Origin: Mycobacterium sp. OAS707
GTDB lineage: Bacteria; Actinomycetota; Actinomycetes; Mycobacteriales; Mycobacteriaceae
Direction: 5' to 3'
Assembly: GCF_014873705.1 (NCBI RefSeq)
Contig: NZ_JADBDS010000003.1
Location: 186,001 to 250,000, forward strand
Length of the DNA stretch: 64,000 nucleotides
Under the pieces are notes generated by a model. The model did not search any database, was not told the DNA's origin, and saw only the letters and a list, made by a program, of their open reading frames with translations. The translations under genes and the position numbers were made by a program. Shown here in pieces: positions 8,975 to 18,868 of this stretch. How positions within the stretch are numbered: the stretch's first letter is position 1; every line of letters starts with the position of its first letter.

Positions 8975-8981
8975 TCTCAAC

Positions 8982-11597
8982 TCACTCTGTTCGCGCCCGC
9001 TTTCGCGGCATCAGCGCGGCGAGTTCGTCGCGGCTGGTGGTTCCGGTTTTCATCATGGCTCGGTAGATGTGACTCTCGACCGTTCGGATCGAAAGGGTCA
9101 GTCGCTCCGCGACGGCGCGGTTCGACAGTCCCTCACCGATGAGCATCACGACTTCGGCTTCGCGGTCGGTGAGCGGCAAGCTTTCGCTCGCCTGACGAAG
9201 TGCCGGAGTGCGTGCGCCGGATTTGGCGGCCAGGTCGTCTGCGCGTGTGGAGCACCCCAGTGCCGATCCTCGCTTGTCTTGGCGCCGGTAGGCCAGCGCG
9301 GCGTGGCCGGCCGAATCCAGCGCGGCAACGAGGTCGCCCATGCGCTCGAATTCCTCTGACACCGCCGCCAACTCAGTGGCATTACCCTCACAAAGGGCCT
9401 CGGCGAAGCGTGCGGCCAAACCGGCGCGTGGGCCTTCGACGATCGACTTGAGTTCGCGCAGGCGGGCCGCTGCGGTGCGGTCCCCGAACTGGGTGGCGGT
9501 CTGCAGACACAGCACTTCTGCGGCGTATCGGCCCGTTTCCTTGGCCCGCTCCGCCGCTGACAGCACAGTGTTGATCGCCTCGCTGACCGCGCCCTGGCTC
9601 GCAGCCACCCACGCTCTGGCGAGGCTCATTTCGTGATCCAGAGAGCGGAATCGGCGCGGTACGTCATCGAGGGCGGCCAAGACTGCGGCCGCGTCGTCAG
9701 TCAGCCCGCGGATGGCCAGTGCTGTCGCGTGAGGTATCCGATAGCGGTAGCCAAATCCGGTGGGATGAGATTCCGACAGTCCCTCGGCCGCATGCTCCAG
9801 CAGCGGGCTTGCGCTGTGCAGATCGCCCGCGCCAAGCGCTGCCCGCCCGGCTACCGCGGCACCGAGGAGTTCGGCGGCCCCTGGAAGGTTGGCCGCCTGC
9901 TGCCGTGTGCGATCGGCGACGTCAAGGGCGTCGGCAACGCGGCCGGACAGCAGAAGCGCTCCGACCTCGGCGTCGGCGATGTTGAATCTCATGTGCGGAG
10001 CGTCGAGAGCGCGAGCCGCGACGCCATGGCCCGCCTTCGCGTCGGCCAGCGCCTCTGTGGTGTTCCCCGCATCCGCGGATATCTGCGCCAGCACCCACGC
10101 TATCTCGGCGCCGACAACCGGAATGTCCTTCAGTGCAAGAGATTTCGAGGCTTGCATGGCCTGTTTCGGCTGATCCATCGCAAACCAGTAGATCGTGAGG
10201 AACGCATCGATGTACCCGCGAGCGCGCGGCGGGGTGAAACGCGATGCGTCGTCTATCAGTTCTTTGGCTCGCGCCGGATCGCCAAGCGCCCACAACAGGT
10301 TGCTACACCGCAGAAACGTGAACCTGGCGCGGTCGTGATCGCTCAACCGACTGGTGTCGATATCCGCGAAGACAGCCTCGGCCTCCTCACCCCGCCCTGA
10401 CCACGACAAGGCGTGTGCGCGAACAAAGTTCGGTTCGGCTCCCGCGCCGGCATGTGTTGCAGCTTCTGCAAGTCGATCGGCGAGCGAGAGATCCCCGAGC
10501 CAAACGGCACCGTGCGCTGCCTGGACCAGCAGGTCGGCGTCCGGTTCGAGGTCGGAGTCCAGACTCAACGCCGCGCGGCGGACAATCACTCGAATCTCGT
10601 CACGCTCAGCGGAGGCTGCGAGTTCGGTGGCCACCAGTCCCCGTAGCCGGCGTAGCCGGGTGTGCGCCACGCGTCGGCGGCGCACCTGCCCGTACAGCGG
10701 ATGCGCCACCCGCACCTCGATGCCTCCGCCTGCCGGCTCGAGCGTTATCAGGTCGCGGATTTCGGCCTCTTCGACGGCTGTCGCATCGGTGATCCTCGTC
10801 AGCACCGTGAGGTCGATCGGTTCCGCGACAGCCAGCACGTCGATCACATCGCTGACCGGCGCAGGCAAGTCCCCGATACGGGACTCGATCAGTTCAATCA
10901 GTCCGGGCGGCATGATCGGCTCCCCGATCCACCGCCACAGCCCGTTGTCCTGCACGATTCGGCCGTCGGCAACCTCTTGCTCGACGATGTTGCGCAGATA
11001 AAGAACGTTTCCCCGGGTCAGCTTCCAAAGCCGCTCGGCAGCAACCGAATCCACCGAACCGCCCAGCGCCGCCGACAGCAGCGAAGAGGTTTCGTCAAGC
11101 GACAGTTGCTTCAGATCGAGCCTGTCGAACTGGCCCGCTTTCCACAGCTCCTGTATGGCCGCGGGGATCGGCGCAGTGTCCCGGGCAGTGAGTATCACCT
11201 TCGCCAACCCGCGTTGCACAATCTGATGCACCACGAACGTCGAGAGGTCGTCGAGCAGATGAATGTCGTCGACACCGAGGACCACCCCTGCGGATGCAGA
11301 CGATGAAGTCAGCGACTCGATGACGCCCTGCAGCAGTTGAATGGTGTCCGTGACGCCCGAAGGTGCCCACGCGGTGAACGCCCCTAGCGGAATCTCCCGC
11401 GCCGAAGCGGTGCCGACCGTCCAGCGGGTCTCACAGCCCTGCGAAGCGGCCGCCGACAGGGCCTCGCGGGCGATCCGACTCTTGCCAACCCCCGCCGCTC
11501 CGCAGATGAGGATGCCCGACGCGGCCGAAGCCGAGATGGCGGCACCGACGGCCCGCATCTCCTCCGTCCGACCTATTAACGGCCACGACAGGCGCAT
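8982..11597 (-). CDS. LAL-type LuxR family transcriptional regulator with AAA ATPase
   Basis: A protein of 871 aa. Walker A GAAGVGKS is at 33-40, with a Walker-B-like VVLGVDDIHLLDD further on. A long helical (TPR-like) middle follows, and the last ~65 residues form a LuxR/NarL HTH (LTDREAEVVMLIGEGLSNRAVAERL...IRTVESHIYR). This is the large ATP-binding regulator of the LuxR family: ATP or ligand binding by the N-terminal part gates DNA binding. It is probably the protein that reads the CAGTAG palindromes in the adjacent promoters, since it is the only full LuxR-type regulator nearby. That link is inferred. I saw no copy of the palindrome in front of its own start. Confidence 0.9.
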   Translation of the reverse strand: MRLSWPLIGRTEEMRAVGAAISASAASGILICGAAGVGKSRIAREALSAAASQGCETRWTVGTASAREIPLGAFTAWAPSGVTDTIQLLQGVIESLTSSSASAGVVLGVDDIHLLDDLSTFVVHQIVQRGLAKVILTARDTAPIPAAIQELWKAGQFDRLDLKQLSLDETSSLLSAALGGSVDSVAAERLWKLTRGNVLYLRNIVEQEVADGRIVQDNGLWRWIGEPIMPPGLIELIESRIGDLPAPVSDVIDVLAVAEPIDLTVLTRITDATAVEEAEIRDLITLEPAGGGIEVRVAHPLYGQVRRRRVAHTRLRRLRGLVATELAASAERDEIRVIVRRAALSLDSDLEPDADLLVQAAHGAVWLGDLSLADRLAEAATHAGAGAEPNFVRAHALSWSGRGEEAEAVFADIDTSRLSDHDRARFTFLRCSNLLWALGDPARAKELIDDASRFTPPRARGYIDAFLTIYWFAMDQPKQAMQASKSLALKDIPVVGAEIAWVLAQISADAGNTTEALADAKAGHGVAARALDAPHMRFNIADAEVGALLLSGRVADALDVADRTRQQAANLPGAAELLGAAVAGRAALGAGDLHSASPLLEHAAEGLSESHPTGFGYRYRIPHATALAIRGLTDDAAAVLAALDDVPRRFRSLDHEMSLARAWVAASQGAVSEAINTVLSAAERAKETGRYAAEVLCLQTATQFGDRTAAARLRELKSIVEGPRAGLAARFAEALCEGNATELAAVSEEFERMGDLVAALDSAGHAALAYRRQDKRGSALGCSTRADDLAAKSGARTPALRQASESLPLTDREAEVVMLIGEGLSNRAVAERLTLSIRTVESHIYRAMMKTGTTSRDELAALMPRKRARTE

Positions 11598-11671
11598 CTC
11601 AGAAGCGTAAGAGCGGCGATGGCGCCACGCGGAGTAATGAGGAGTTCGCCCGAATTTTGCTACGAGGTGCG

Positions 11672-12115
11672 CTAGCTACCCTTCTTGACCTTCAGCACCT
11701 GCTTGCGCAGGCCGTCGGTGGCGGTTTCCACCCCACCTTTCATTGCCCGTTTGAGCACGAACCCCGGCAACGGGATCGCCAGGTCGATCGAGATGTCGAA
11801 CCGGACTTTGGTCTTTTCACCGTCGGGCGTGAGGGTGTAGGACGCATCCTGGGCCTTGAGCTGGCTCGCGCTGATCAGGGTCCACCTGACGACATCGTCT
11901 GACCAGGTGTATTCGACGACCTGTTCGTCCGAGATGCCCGCGGTCTTGATCTTCATCTTGACCCGCTTGGGCCTGCCGTCGTCGTAGGCCTCCAGGACCT
12001 CGGCGCTCTGGTACTGCGGCGACCATGTCGGCGTCGCCTCGACGTCGGCGATGACGTCGAGAATCTCGTCCGGACTGGCCTCGATCACAACCTCACGGGA
12101 ATCGCTGGTAGCCAT
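11672..12115 (-). CDS. SRPBCC (START-like) family protein
   Basis: A protein of 147 aa with the SRPBCC pattern: an opening VVIEASPDEILDVIADVEATPTW, central strands, and a long C-terminal helix rich in Lys. This fold binds hydrophobic ligands in a cavity; mycobacteria have many members described only as cyclase/dehydrase-like. It stands alone, diverging by 32 bp from the SnoaL-like gene and lying downstream of the mce operon on the same strand. A link to lipid handling by Mce is possible but not shown. Confidence 0.85.
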   Translation of the reverse strand: MATSDSREVVIEASPDEILDVIADVEATPTWSPQYQSAEVLEAYDDGRPKRVKMKIKTAGISDEQVVEYTWSDDVVRWTLISASQLKAQDASYTLTPDGEKTKVRFDISIDLAIPLPGFVLKRAMKGGVETATDGLRKQVLKVKKGS

Positions 12116-12134
12116 GGCGCGACCCTAGCGGGTT

Positions 12135-12140
12135 TACCGT
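12135..12140 (+). promoter_or_regulatory. Probable -10 element of a leaderless promoter
   Basis: TACCGT (TANNNT) ends 7 bases before the ATG at 12148. This is the spacing expected for a leaderless mycobacterial transcript that begins at the start codon. No Shine-Dalgarno sequence is visible for that gene. Confidence 0.4.
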
Positions 12141-12147
12141 TGCCGTC

Positions 12148-12591
12148 ATGGAGCTTTGGGAGCTGGTTGCTCGCGAACGCATCAGAGACACGTTGGCCCG
12201 CTACAACTGGTCGGGCGACTCGCTGCGGCTCGACGAGCTGGCTCAAAGCTTCTGCGAGGACGGCGAGCTCGAGCTGCGCGGCAATGAGCCGGTGCGCGGG
12301 CGCGCCGCGATCGTCGAGCTGCTGGGCGGCGTGGTGGAAACGCCGAACGCGGCCGCGCAGACGTCAGGCACCAAACGCATCGTGCGTCACAACCTGACGA
12401 ACATCCGTTTCACCCAGGTAGCCCCAACCGAGGTGCACGTCGCGTGTTATTTCACGGTTGTCACCGAGATCGGCCTCGACCACTACGGCCGTTACCGCGA
12501 CGTCTTCGTGCCCGTCGGGGACGACTGGTTGATCCGGCACCGCTTCGTGTCGACCGACTGGCATTCGCCGGACTCGACAATGGCGCGCTAG
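12148..12591 (+). CDS. SnoaL-like / NTF2-fold protein
   Basis: A protein of 147 aa. The start (ARERIRDTLARYNWSGDSLRLDELAQSF), the middle RGRAAIVELL and the RHNLTNIRF...YFTVVTEIGLDHYGRY...RHRFVSTDW strand pattern are typical of SnoaL-like NTF2-fold proteins with a small-molecule pocket. The catalytic role is unknown. It overlaps the 3' end of convergent mceF by 4 bp, so no terminator separates them. It is probably expressed from the leaderless promoter just upstream. Confidence 0.82.
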   Translation: MELWELVARERIRDTLARYNWSGDSLRLDELAQSFCEDGELELRGNEPVRGRAAIVELLGGVVETPNAAAQTSGTKRIVRHNLTNIRFTQVAPTEVHVACYFTVVTEIGLDHYGRYRDVFVPVGDDWLIRHRFVSTDWHSPDSTMAR

Positions 12592-14000
12592 GGCGTCGGC
12601 GGCACCAGCATCGACTGCCACGTCTTGTTGCCGGGGTGCGCCAAGTCGGCCTGCGTGTAGCGCTTTCCGTCCGGACCGATGTAGTCGCCGGTCGCCGGGT
12701 CGTAAGGGACGGCGGCCACCGGCGGCGGCGGCGCGTACTGCGGGATGCCTTGCCCGGACAGCGTCGCGTTCGGATCGCCCTTCCAATTGAGGCCGTCGTT
12801 GAGCGGCACGTACTGCTCGTCGCTCTCGCACAGCTCCACCGTCGGCGAGCGCTTGCCCGGCTTCGTCTCGCACGGAATGTTGCGCACCCCACGGACATTC
12901 ATGTCCGAGTCCTGCGGGATGCGGCAATACAACTCGCCCGCCGGCCGCTCGGGGTAATCCTGGTCCGACGGTGATCGCTGCTGCCGGACTGGCAGAAAGC
13001 CCGTGTTGCATGGCGGCGGCAGGTTGAGATTGAGGTTGAAGTCGAGATAGATGCCCCGATACGCCTGTTTGACACCGGAATCGGCGACGGCGATCGCCGA
13101 CATGACCGCGGTGCCCTGCGGGAAAAGCACCAGCAGCTGCTCCAGGTCGTTGCGGTAGGTGACCGCGATGTCGCCGAGGCTGACCAGATTCGCGAGCAGC
13201 ACCGGCAACGCAGGCGCGACCCGGTCGAACAGCGCCCTGCCTTCCTCCAACGCGGGACTACCGACATTGAGCAGATCGGCGAAGGCGGCGTCTTGCGCCT
13301 TGAATTGGCCCGTGATCGACGCCATCCGCTGCGCCCACGTCGCGATCGAATCTGCGGTCTGCACTTGAGAATTCAATACGGGCGGAGACTGATCGATCAG
13401 CTGGCTGATCGGATCGACGGTCTTACCCGCCTCGATCGCCAGCGAGGTGGACCCGTCGACGATGCGCGACAGTTCAGGCCCGAGCCCCCCGACGGCCTTA
13501 TCGGCCTCGTCGACGACCGTGCGCAGATTGTCTGGCGGGATCGCCTGCAGTGCCCTGTTCGTCGCGTCGAGCAGACTTCCGATATCGGCCGGAATCTGCA
13601 CCCTGCCAACGGGAATGACATCACCGTCACGCAGCTTCTGTGCGTTCGCCGACTTCGGGGTCAGTTCGAGGAACTGTTCACCGACAGCGGAGCGGCTGTG
13701 GACAGCGGCTGAAACGTCGGACGGGACCGGTGTGTCGGAGTTGAGTACGAGAACCGCTTGAACACCATCGCGAGTGGCCTCGACCGACTTGACCCTGCCG
13801 ATCTCGGTGCCCCGATATGTCACCACCGACGTCGGGTACAGACCGCCGGAGGCGGGGAGATCGACCGTCACCGTGTAGCGTCCGATCCCGAGCAACGCGG
13901 GGACTTTCACGAAACCGAACGCCATCACGCCGACGGCGATGACGGTGATTACCGCCATGGTCGCCAGCTGTATCCACACCTGCCGGGTCAGACGCAGCAC
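12588..14000 (-). CDS. mceF: Mce family protein MceF
   Basis: A protein of 470 aa, the last gene of the mce operon. An N-terminal membrane anchor (about 8-30) is followed by an MCE/MlaD domain (about 38-115, with YTVTVDLPASGGLYPTS and VTYRGTEIGRV), then a long helical stretch. The C-terminus is rich in Pro and ends with a DYIGPDGKRY motif. It starts at a GTG that shares one base with the mceE stop (TAGTG). Mce proteins form a periplasm-spanning hexameric lipid shuttle; F is normally the sixth subunit. There are no mce-associated genes after it, since the next gene is convergent. Confidence 0.92.
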   Translation of the reverse strand: MLRLTRQVWIQLATMAVITVIAVGVMAFGFVKVPALLGIGRYTVTVDLPASGGLYPTSVVTYRGTEIGRVKSVEATRDGVQAVLVLNSDTPVPSDVSAAVHSRSAVGEQFLELTPKSANAQKLRDGDVIPVGRVQIPADIGSLLDATNRALQAIPPDNLRTVVDEADKAVGGLGPELSRIVDGSTSLAIEAGKTVDPISQLIDQSPPVLNSQVQTADSIATWAQRMASITGQFKAQDAAFADLLNVGSPALEEGRALFDRVAPALPVLLANLVSLGDIAVTYRNDLEQLLVLFPQGTAVMSAIAVADSGVKQAYRGIYLDFNLNLNLPPPCNTGFLPVRQQRSPSDQDYPERPAGELYCRIPQDSDMNVRGVRNIPCETKPGKRSPTVELCESDEQYVPLNDGLNWKGDPNATLSGQGIPQYAPPPPVAAVPYDPATGDYIGPDGKRYTQADLAHPGNKTWQSMLVPPTP

Positions 14001-15121
14001 TAGTACGCCCCCCAGCGATATGGGGCGATCAGCGGATTGCCCGCGGTGTACGGGCTGGGCATCTGCCCGATGGTGCGGCCCCATTGAATTTCGAGTTCGG
14101 TGAGATCACCTTCCCAGCGCGTTCCGGTGAACAAGCTGCTGTCGATCCGGCTCAGCGTCAGATCGATGACGAGGGTGATGTTGGCGAAGTCGCCGCGGAA
14201 CCAGTTGGCGAGCGTGCTCTTCACCCACGGGTACGTCGACAGGAAGTCCAGCCCCTTCGTGAGCGCGGGCCCGGCGTTGGCCAGTTCCCTGAACACCGGC
14301 GCCATGTTGCGCAGGTTGTTCACGAACGATTCCTTCGTCTGGTTCACCGTCGACGTGGCGATCGCGCTGAACTTGCCGAGCGCGTCGATCGCGTTCGCCA
14401 ACTTGGTGCGAGAATCCGACAGCACCGCCAGCGCCTGCGGGATCGTGGTGAGCGCCTTGTCGACGGTCTGATCCTTCGCGGCGACCTGGCCGGCCAGCGA
14501 GTTGAGATGTTCAGTGGCCGCGATGATGTCGTCAGTCTGCTCGTTGAGCTGAGAAATGAAGGTATCCAACTGATTCAGTAGGCTGCGCATGTCGTTCTCG
14601 CGCCCGGCCAGCGCCTTGGCGAACGACTGGTTGATCTCCTGAAGCTGACCAAGCCCGCCGCCGTTGAGCAGAACCGACACCGACGCCAACGTCTGCTCGG
14701 TGGTGGGATAGGTATCGGCTCTGGCGAGCGGAATCACCGAACCGTCCTTGAGCTCGCCCTGGGGCGGCTCGTCGGTGGGCGGAGCCAGTTCGATATGCAT
14801 GGACCCCAGCAGGCTGGTCTGCCCGACTTTGGCGGTGCTGTTCGCGGGCAGATGGACATCTTTGTTGATGCGCATGGTCACCAGCGCATGCCAGTCCTGC
14901 ACCTCGATCTTGGTGACGTTGCCGACGTTGACATCGGCGACGCGCACCCGGGTGTTCTGTTGAATCACAACGACATCGGGTAGCTGCGCTTGGATGATGT
15001 ACGAGCCGTCGCCGGATCCTTCAGTCCCCGGCAGGGACAATGAGTTGAGTCCGCGCCACTCACAGCCAGGGATCGCGGACAAACACGCGACGATCAGCGC
15101 CGCAATAACCGTGCGCCTCAC
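14000..15121 (-). CDS. mceE: Mce family lipoprotein MceE (LprK-like)
   Basis: A protein of 373 aa. A short hydrophobic signal ends in a lipobox IPGC with Cys20, marking the lipoprotein subunit that is always the fifth mce gene. An MlaD domain follows (about 40-115, with VVVIQQNTRVRVADVNVGNV), then a helical needle region to the end. The start is a GTG overlapping the mceD stop by 4 bp; the longer upstream reading frame lies inside mceD and lacks a signal. The lipid anchor probably tethers the shuttle to a membrane leaflet. Confidence 0.92.
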   Translation of the reverse strand: MRRTVIAALIVACLSAIPGCEWRGLNSLSLPGTEGSGDGSYIIQAQLPDVVVIQQNTRVRVADVNVGNVTKIEVQDWHALVTMRINKDVHLPANSTAKVGQTSLLGSMHIELAPPTDEPPQGELKDGSVIPLARADTYPTTEQTLASVSVLLNGGGLGQLQEINQSFAKALAGRENDMRSLLNQLDTFISQLNEQTDDIIAATEHLNSLAGQVAAKDQTVDKALTTIPQALAVLSDSRTKLANAIDALGKFSAIATSTVNQTKESFVNNLRNMAPVFRELANAGPALTKGLDFLSTYPWVKSTLANWFRGDFANITLVIDLTLSRIDSSLFTGTRWEGDLTELEIQWGRTIGQMPSPYTAGNPLIAPYRWGAY

Positions 15122-16443
15122 GGAGAGCCCCCAGGCGGCACCATCAGGCCCTGCAGACCCTGGCTCGGGTCGGTGGACGTCGCTTCCGGGGGCAGGTCGC
15201 CGACTGCCGCTTCTGCCGCCAGTGGCTCTCCCGGCTCGGTGGCCGGGACACTCTGCGGTGCCTGTGGCGGCAGGTGCGGGTTCAGCCGGTCCTCGCTGTA
15301 GGTGATCTCGTTCGGCCGCGCCGACGCTCCCACGAAGGGATTCACCCCGAGCGGCGGGAAGTTGTACTGGCGGTTCTTGACGATCGGCGCGAGATACTGG
15401 ACGCACAGCTTCGACGACTGCTCCCAGTTCTGCCGTGACGCGGCTTGAATTGCGCTGCAGATGAATTGGACGGTGTTGGCGAAGTTGACCGGTGCCAAGA
15501 TGCCGGTGACGGCGCTCTGTGCGGGTTGATAGATGTTCATGAAGTTCTGGAACACCGTCGGCGCGATGTGTAGAACCTGCTTGATGTCACCGCGGCTCTC
15601 GTTCAGCGCAGTGGTGACAGCGTTCAGGTGATCGACGGTGACGCCGATGCTCTCTCGGTTGTCGGCGACGAAGCCACGCAGGTCGTTCACCGCTGCGTCA
15701 AGACCCTTCGTCGCATCGGCCACTTCGTTGGGCGTGTTCGAAAGTACCGTCGTGATGTCCGCCAAGTTCGTGTTGAACGCGGCGAGCAGATCGCTGCTCG
15801 AAGACAACGCTGACACCAGCATCTGCAGGTTGCGCACCGTGCTGAACATGTCAGTGCTGTGGTCGCCGAGAGCCGAAATCGCTTTGGAGAGTTTGACTAC
15901 CGTGTCATGTGCCGTGTCGCCCTGATCGCGCAGGTTGGCAGCCGTGCTGTTGATGAACTCGCCGACGGGGCTGACGCCGCCTGGCGTGGTGGGCTGCAGC
16001 GAGTCGGTGAGCTTCTCCAGCTGCTGGCGCAGGTCGTCCCACTCGACGGGGACCGCGGTGCGCTCCTTCGGAATCGTCGCGCCGTCAGCCAATTTCGGGC
16101 CGCTGGAGTACGCGGGGACCAGTTGGATCGCACGCGCGGATACAAGTGACGGTGACAGGATCGCGGCCTGGACATCAGCCGGTACCGGGTACTCCCTGTC
16201 GACCGAGAACGTCACCTTGGCCGCGGTCGGCTGCGGGTCGATCTCTTCGACGGTCCCGACGGCGACCCCGAGGATGCGTACCTCGTCGCCGGTATAGAGA
16301 CCGTTGGTGTTGGCGAAGTAGGCGACGTAGGTATTCCTGGCGACGCTCTTCCACCATGGCGTGGCCACCACGGTTATCGCCACGACAAGAGTGACGGCCA
16401 AGGTGATCGCGGTCGCAATCCTCAGCGTGCGCGCGCTGATCAT
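15118..16443 (-). CDS. mceD: Mce family protein MceD
   Basis: A protein of 441 aa. The membrane anchor is at about 8-30 (ITLAVTLVVAITVVATPWW), the MlaD domain at about 35-115 (YVAYFANTNGLYTGDEVRILGV), with a long helical region to about 330 and a Pro/Glu-rich tail. The ATG overlaps the mceC stop (ATGA). Fourth of the six Mce subunits; it should contribute one chain to the hydrophobic tunnel for lipid uptake. Confidence 0.92.
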   Translation of the reverse strand: MISARTLRIATAITLAVTLVVAITVVATPWWKSVARNTYVAYFANTNGLYTGDEVRILGVAVGTVEEIDPQPTAAKVTFSVDREYPVPADVQAAILSPSLVSARAIQLVPAYSSGPKLADGATIPKERTAVPVEWDDLRQQLEKLTDSLQPTTPGGVSPVGEFINSTAANLRDQGDTAHDTVVKLSKAISALGDHSTDMFSTVRNLQMLVSALSSSSDLLAAFNTNLADITTVLSNTPNEVADATKGLDAAVNDLRGFVADNRESIGVTVDHLNAVTTALNESRGDIKQVLHIAPTVFQNFMNIYQPAQSAVTGILAPVNFANTVQFICSAIQAASRQNWEQSSKLCVQYLAPIVKNRQYNFPPLGVNPFVGASARPNEITYSEDRLNPHLPPQAPQSVPATEPGEPLAAEAAVGDLPPEATSTDPSQGLQGLMVPPGGSP

Positions 16444-17843
16444 TGGTCTCCCGTCGGAACCGGCTGCAGCGGATCAGATCTCGGTTGCGGTACCGCCGGA
16501 CCGACCCTGGGTTCCGGCGCCGGCGGCCCAAAGGTCGGGGGCGGCAGTTCACCGGCAGCAGGCGCGAGCGCGGGCGGTCCTGGCGGCGGTCCACCTGGCG
16601 GTGGCGCAGGCAGCGGATCGCGGTAGGGGTAGCAGCCGGTGGGGCCGGGCAGCGGAAGGCCGGGCGGCCCGCAGCCCGGATCACCTGGATTACCCGTAAT
16701 CGCGTCCGGGAGTGTCAAATGTGGATCTCCGCCCTGCCCGGTGCGTGGATACGGCACGGGCAGCGCAGGCGTGCCCGGCTGGCCTACTCCGGGGTCCACC
16801 AGTTGCGACGGCAGCAGCACGTTGGGATCCAGACCCAGATCGGAGAATGCGGCGTCGATGAACGGCTGCGCGAACTGCCCCGGGGCCAGGTTGACCAGTG
16901 AGGCCTTGAAGAACGGCCCGGATCCCAGCACCTCGCCGAACGACATCGCGTACCGCCGAAGCAGATACAGCGTGCGTTGCAGCTCCTTCTTGCGGTTGTC
17001 CAGGATCCCGAGCACACCGTTCACTTTGTCGAGGGCGGGCTTGAGTTGTGTGCGGTTGTCGTTGACGAGGCCGGATATCTGGTGCGAAACCGCGGTGAGG
17101 TTGTTCATCAACGCATCGACCGAATTGCGTTGCGACAGAAGCTCGGCCAGCAGGGCGTTGGTGTTCGCGACAAGGCTCGCGATCTGGTCGCTGCGCTTGG
17201 CCAACACCGCGGTGACCGTATTCGCGTTGGCCAGCAGGTTGCGCAACTGGGCATCGCGGGTGTTGAGGGTGTCGGAGAAGCGCGCCACGCCCTCCAACGC
17301 GATTTTCAGATCGGGCGGCGTGTCTTTGAACGTGTCCGCCAGTGTGGTGAGCGCCGACGACAGCTGCGTGGTGTCCAGCGCGCTGATGGTGGTGGTCAGG
17401 TCCCCAAGGGCGTCGGGCAGATCGTAGGGAGACTTCGTGCGCTCCAGCGGAATCGGGCCGGCGAGATTGCCGTCCCCACGCGGGGTCAGTTCGAGAAACT
17501 TGGTGCCGAGCACGGTTTCGGTCTTGATTGCAGCCTCGGTCCGGTCGCCAAGTTCGACGCCGTCGCGGACCGTGAAGTCCATCAACACCCTCGTTCCGTC
17601 CAAATGGATGCTCGAAACTCTCCCGACACCGAGACCCGACACCCGAACATCACTGCCGGGCTTGATGCCACCGGCCTCAGAGAAGTACGCCGAATAGTCA
17701 GACGTGCCTTTGATGAACGGAATCTTGTCGTATGAAAAGACGGCGATCACGGCGACGACGACAACCAGGATGCCGACGGCGCCGACCACCACCCGATTGC
17801 GCTCGCCAAGCGGCTTGATCTTCGGCAACTTGATGCGCGTCAT
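16440..17843 (-). CDS. mceC: Mce family protein MceC
   Basis: A protein of 467 aa. A basic N-terminus is followed by a membrane anchor (about 18-40), an MlaD domain (about 45-125, with YFSEAGGIKPGSDVRVSGLGVGRV), a helical domain to about 330 and a strongly Pro/Gly-rich tail of about 100 residues. Such a tail is often seen in MceC. The ATG overlaps the mceB stop (ATGA); in-frame codons further upstream lie within mceB. Third Mce subunit. Confidence 0.92.
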   Translation of the reverse strand: MTRIKLPKIKPLGERNRVVVGAVGILVVVVAVIAVFSYDKIPFIKGTSDYSAYFSEAGGIKPGSDVRVSGLGVGRVSSIHLDGTRVLMDFTVRDGVELGDRTEAAIKTETVLGTKFLELTPRGDGNLAGPIPLERTKSPYDLPDALGDLTTTISALDTTQLSSALTTLADTFKDTPPDLKIALEGVARFSDTLNTRDAQLRNLLANANTVTAVLAKRSDQIASLVANTNALLAELLSQRNSVDALMNNLTAVSHQISGLVNDNRTQLKPALDKVNGVLGILDNRKKELQRTLYLLRRYAMSFGEVLGSGPFFKASLVNLAPGQFAQPFIDAAFSDLGLDPNVLLPSQLVDPGVGQPGTPALPVPYPRTGQGGDPHLTLPDAITGNPGDPGCGPPGLPLPGPTGCYPYRDPLPAPPPGGPPPGPPALAPAAGELPPPTFGPPAPEPRVGPAVPQPRSDPLQPVPTGDQ

Positions 17844-18868
17844 TTCGGTGTGCACCGTCCCGAGGTCTGTTCGGCGAGTTTGATGAACACGGGCTGGCCG
17901 CCTTTTCCGTTGACCTTGAGAATCGCATCGCACAAATAGAAGCCGAAGTAGTCGCCGTAGAGGCCGTTGCGGGCAAGCACCTGGTAGGCGTCGGGCAGCG
18001 TCTTGACAAGGTCGTCGACGTAGTCATGATCGGCCTCGATCTGGCCGGCTACCCGGTCGGACTGCTGCACGAAGTCCTTGATGGGTTGCCGTGCATCTGT
18101 CAAGAGGTCGGCGACGGAGCCTGCGGCGGCGTTGATGTAAGCGGTCCCGGTCACAATGTCGTTCTTTCGGTCGGCCAGCCCCTGCACCAGTTGTGACAGA
18201 TTGTCCAGACCCTCCGAGAACTGATCGTCTCGAGCGGCGAAGGTGCCGAGGACGGTGTCCAGGTTGGTTATCACCTGCCCGATGAGTTCGTCGCGGCCCG
18301 CGAGAGTCGTTGTCAGTGCCGATGTCTGGGAGAGCACCGACGAAATGGTGCCGCCCTGACCCTGGAACACCTTCAGTAGCTCACCGGACAACGCGTTGAC
18401 CTGATTGGGGTCCAGCGCGCGGAACAGCGGACGAAAGCCGCCGATGAGCGCGTCGACGTCGAGTGCGGGCGACGTCCGCGCCAGCGGGATCGTCTCTCCC
18501 GGTTGAAGTTTGCGCACTGACCCCGGCCCCTCTTCGAGGGACAGGTAACGGTCACCGATCAGGTTCTCGTACCGGACCGCGGCCTTGGTGCCTTCGGTGA
18601 GCTGCAGACCCTTGTCGATGGCGAAGTCGACCGTGACGGTCCCGTCCTTGTGCAGGGTCAGGTCCTTGACCTTGCCGACCTCGACGCCTGCGATGCGGAC
18701 GAAGTTGCCGCCCTTCAGGCCGGACACATTCGTGAACACCGCGGTGTAGGACACGCGCGAGTCGAACCGGAATTGTCCGAACACCGTCACCAGAACGAAC
18801 ATGGAGACCAGGCACAGCGCCGAAAACAGCGCCACCCGCGTCGCGGCGCGAATGGTCCTGCGTCTCAT
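17840..18868 (-). CDS. mceB: Mce family protein MceB
   Basis: A protein of 342 aa, the usual size for MceB, which lacks a long tail. The membrane anchor is at about 10-32 (VALFSALCLVSMFVLVTVF), the MlaD domain at about 38-118 (YTAVFTNVSGLKGGNFVRIAGVEVGKV), then the helical needle; near the end are the conserved YGDYFGFYLCD and a final Cys. The ATG overlaps the mceA stop (ATGA). Second Mce subunit. Confidence 0.93.
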   Translation of the reverse strand: MRRRTIRAATRVALFSALCLVSMFVLVTVFGQFRFDSRVSYTAVFTNVSGLKGGNFVRIAGVEVGKVKDLTLHKDGTVTVDFAIDKGLQLTEGTKAAVRYENLIGDRYLSLEEGPGSVRKLQPGETIPLARTSPALDVDALIGGFRPLFRALDPNQVNALSGELLKVFQGQGGTISSVLSQTSALTTTLAGRDELIGQVITNLDTVLGTFAARDDQFSEGLDNLSQLVQGLADRKNDIVTGTAYINAAAGSVADLLTDARQPIKDFVQQSDRVAGQIEADHDYVDDLVKTLPDAYQVLARNGLYGDYFGFYLCDAILKVNGKGGQPVFIKLAEQTSGRCTPK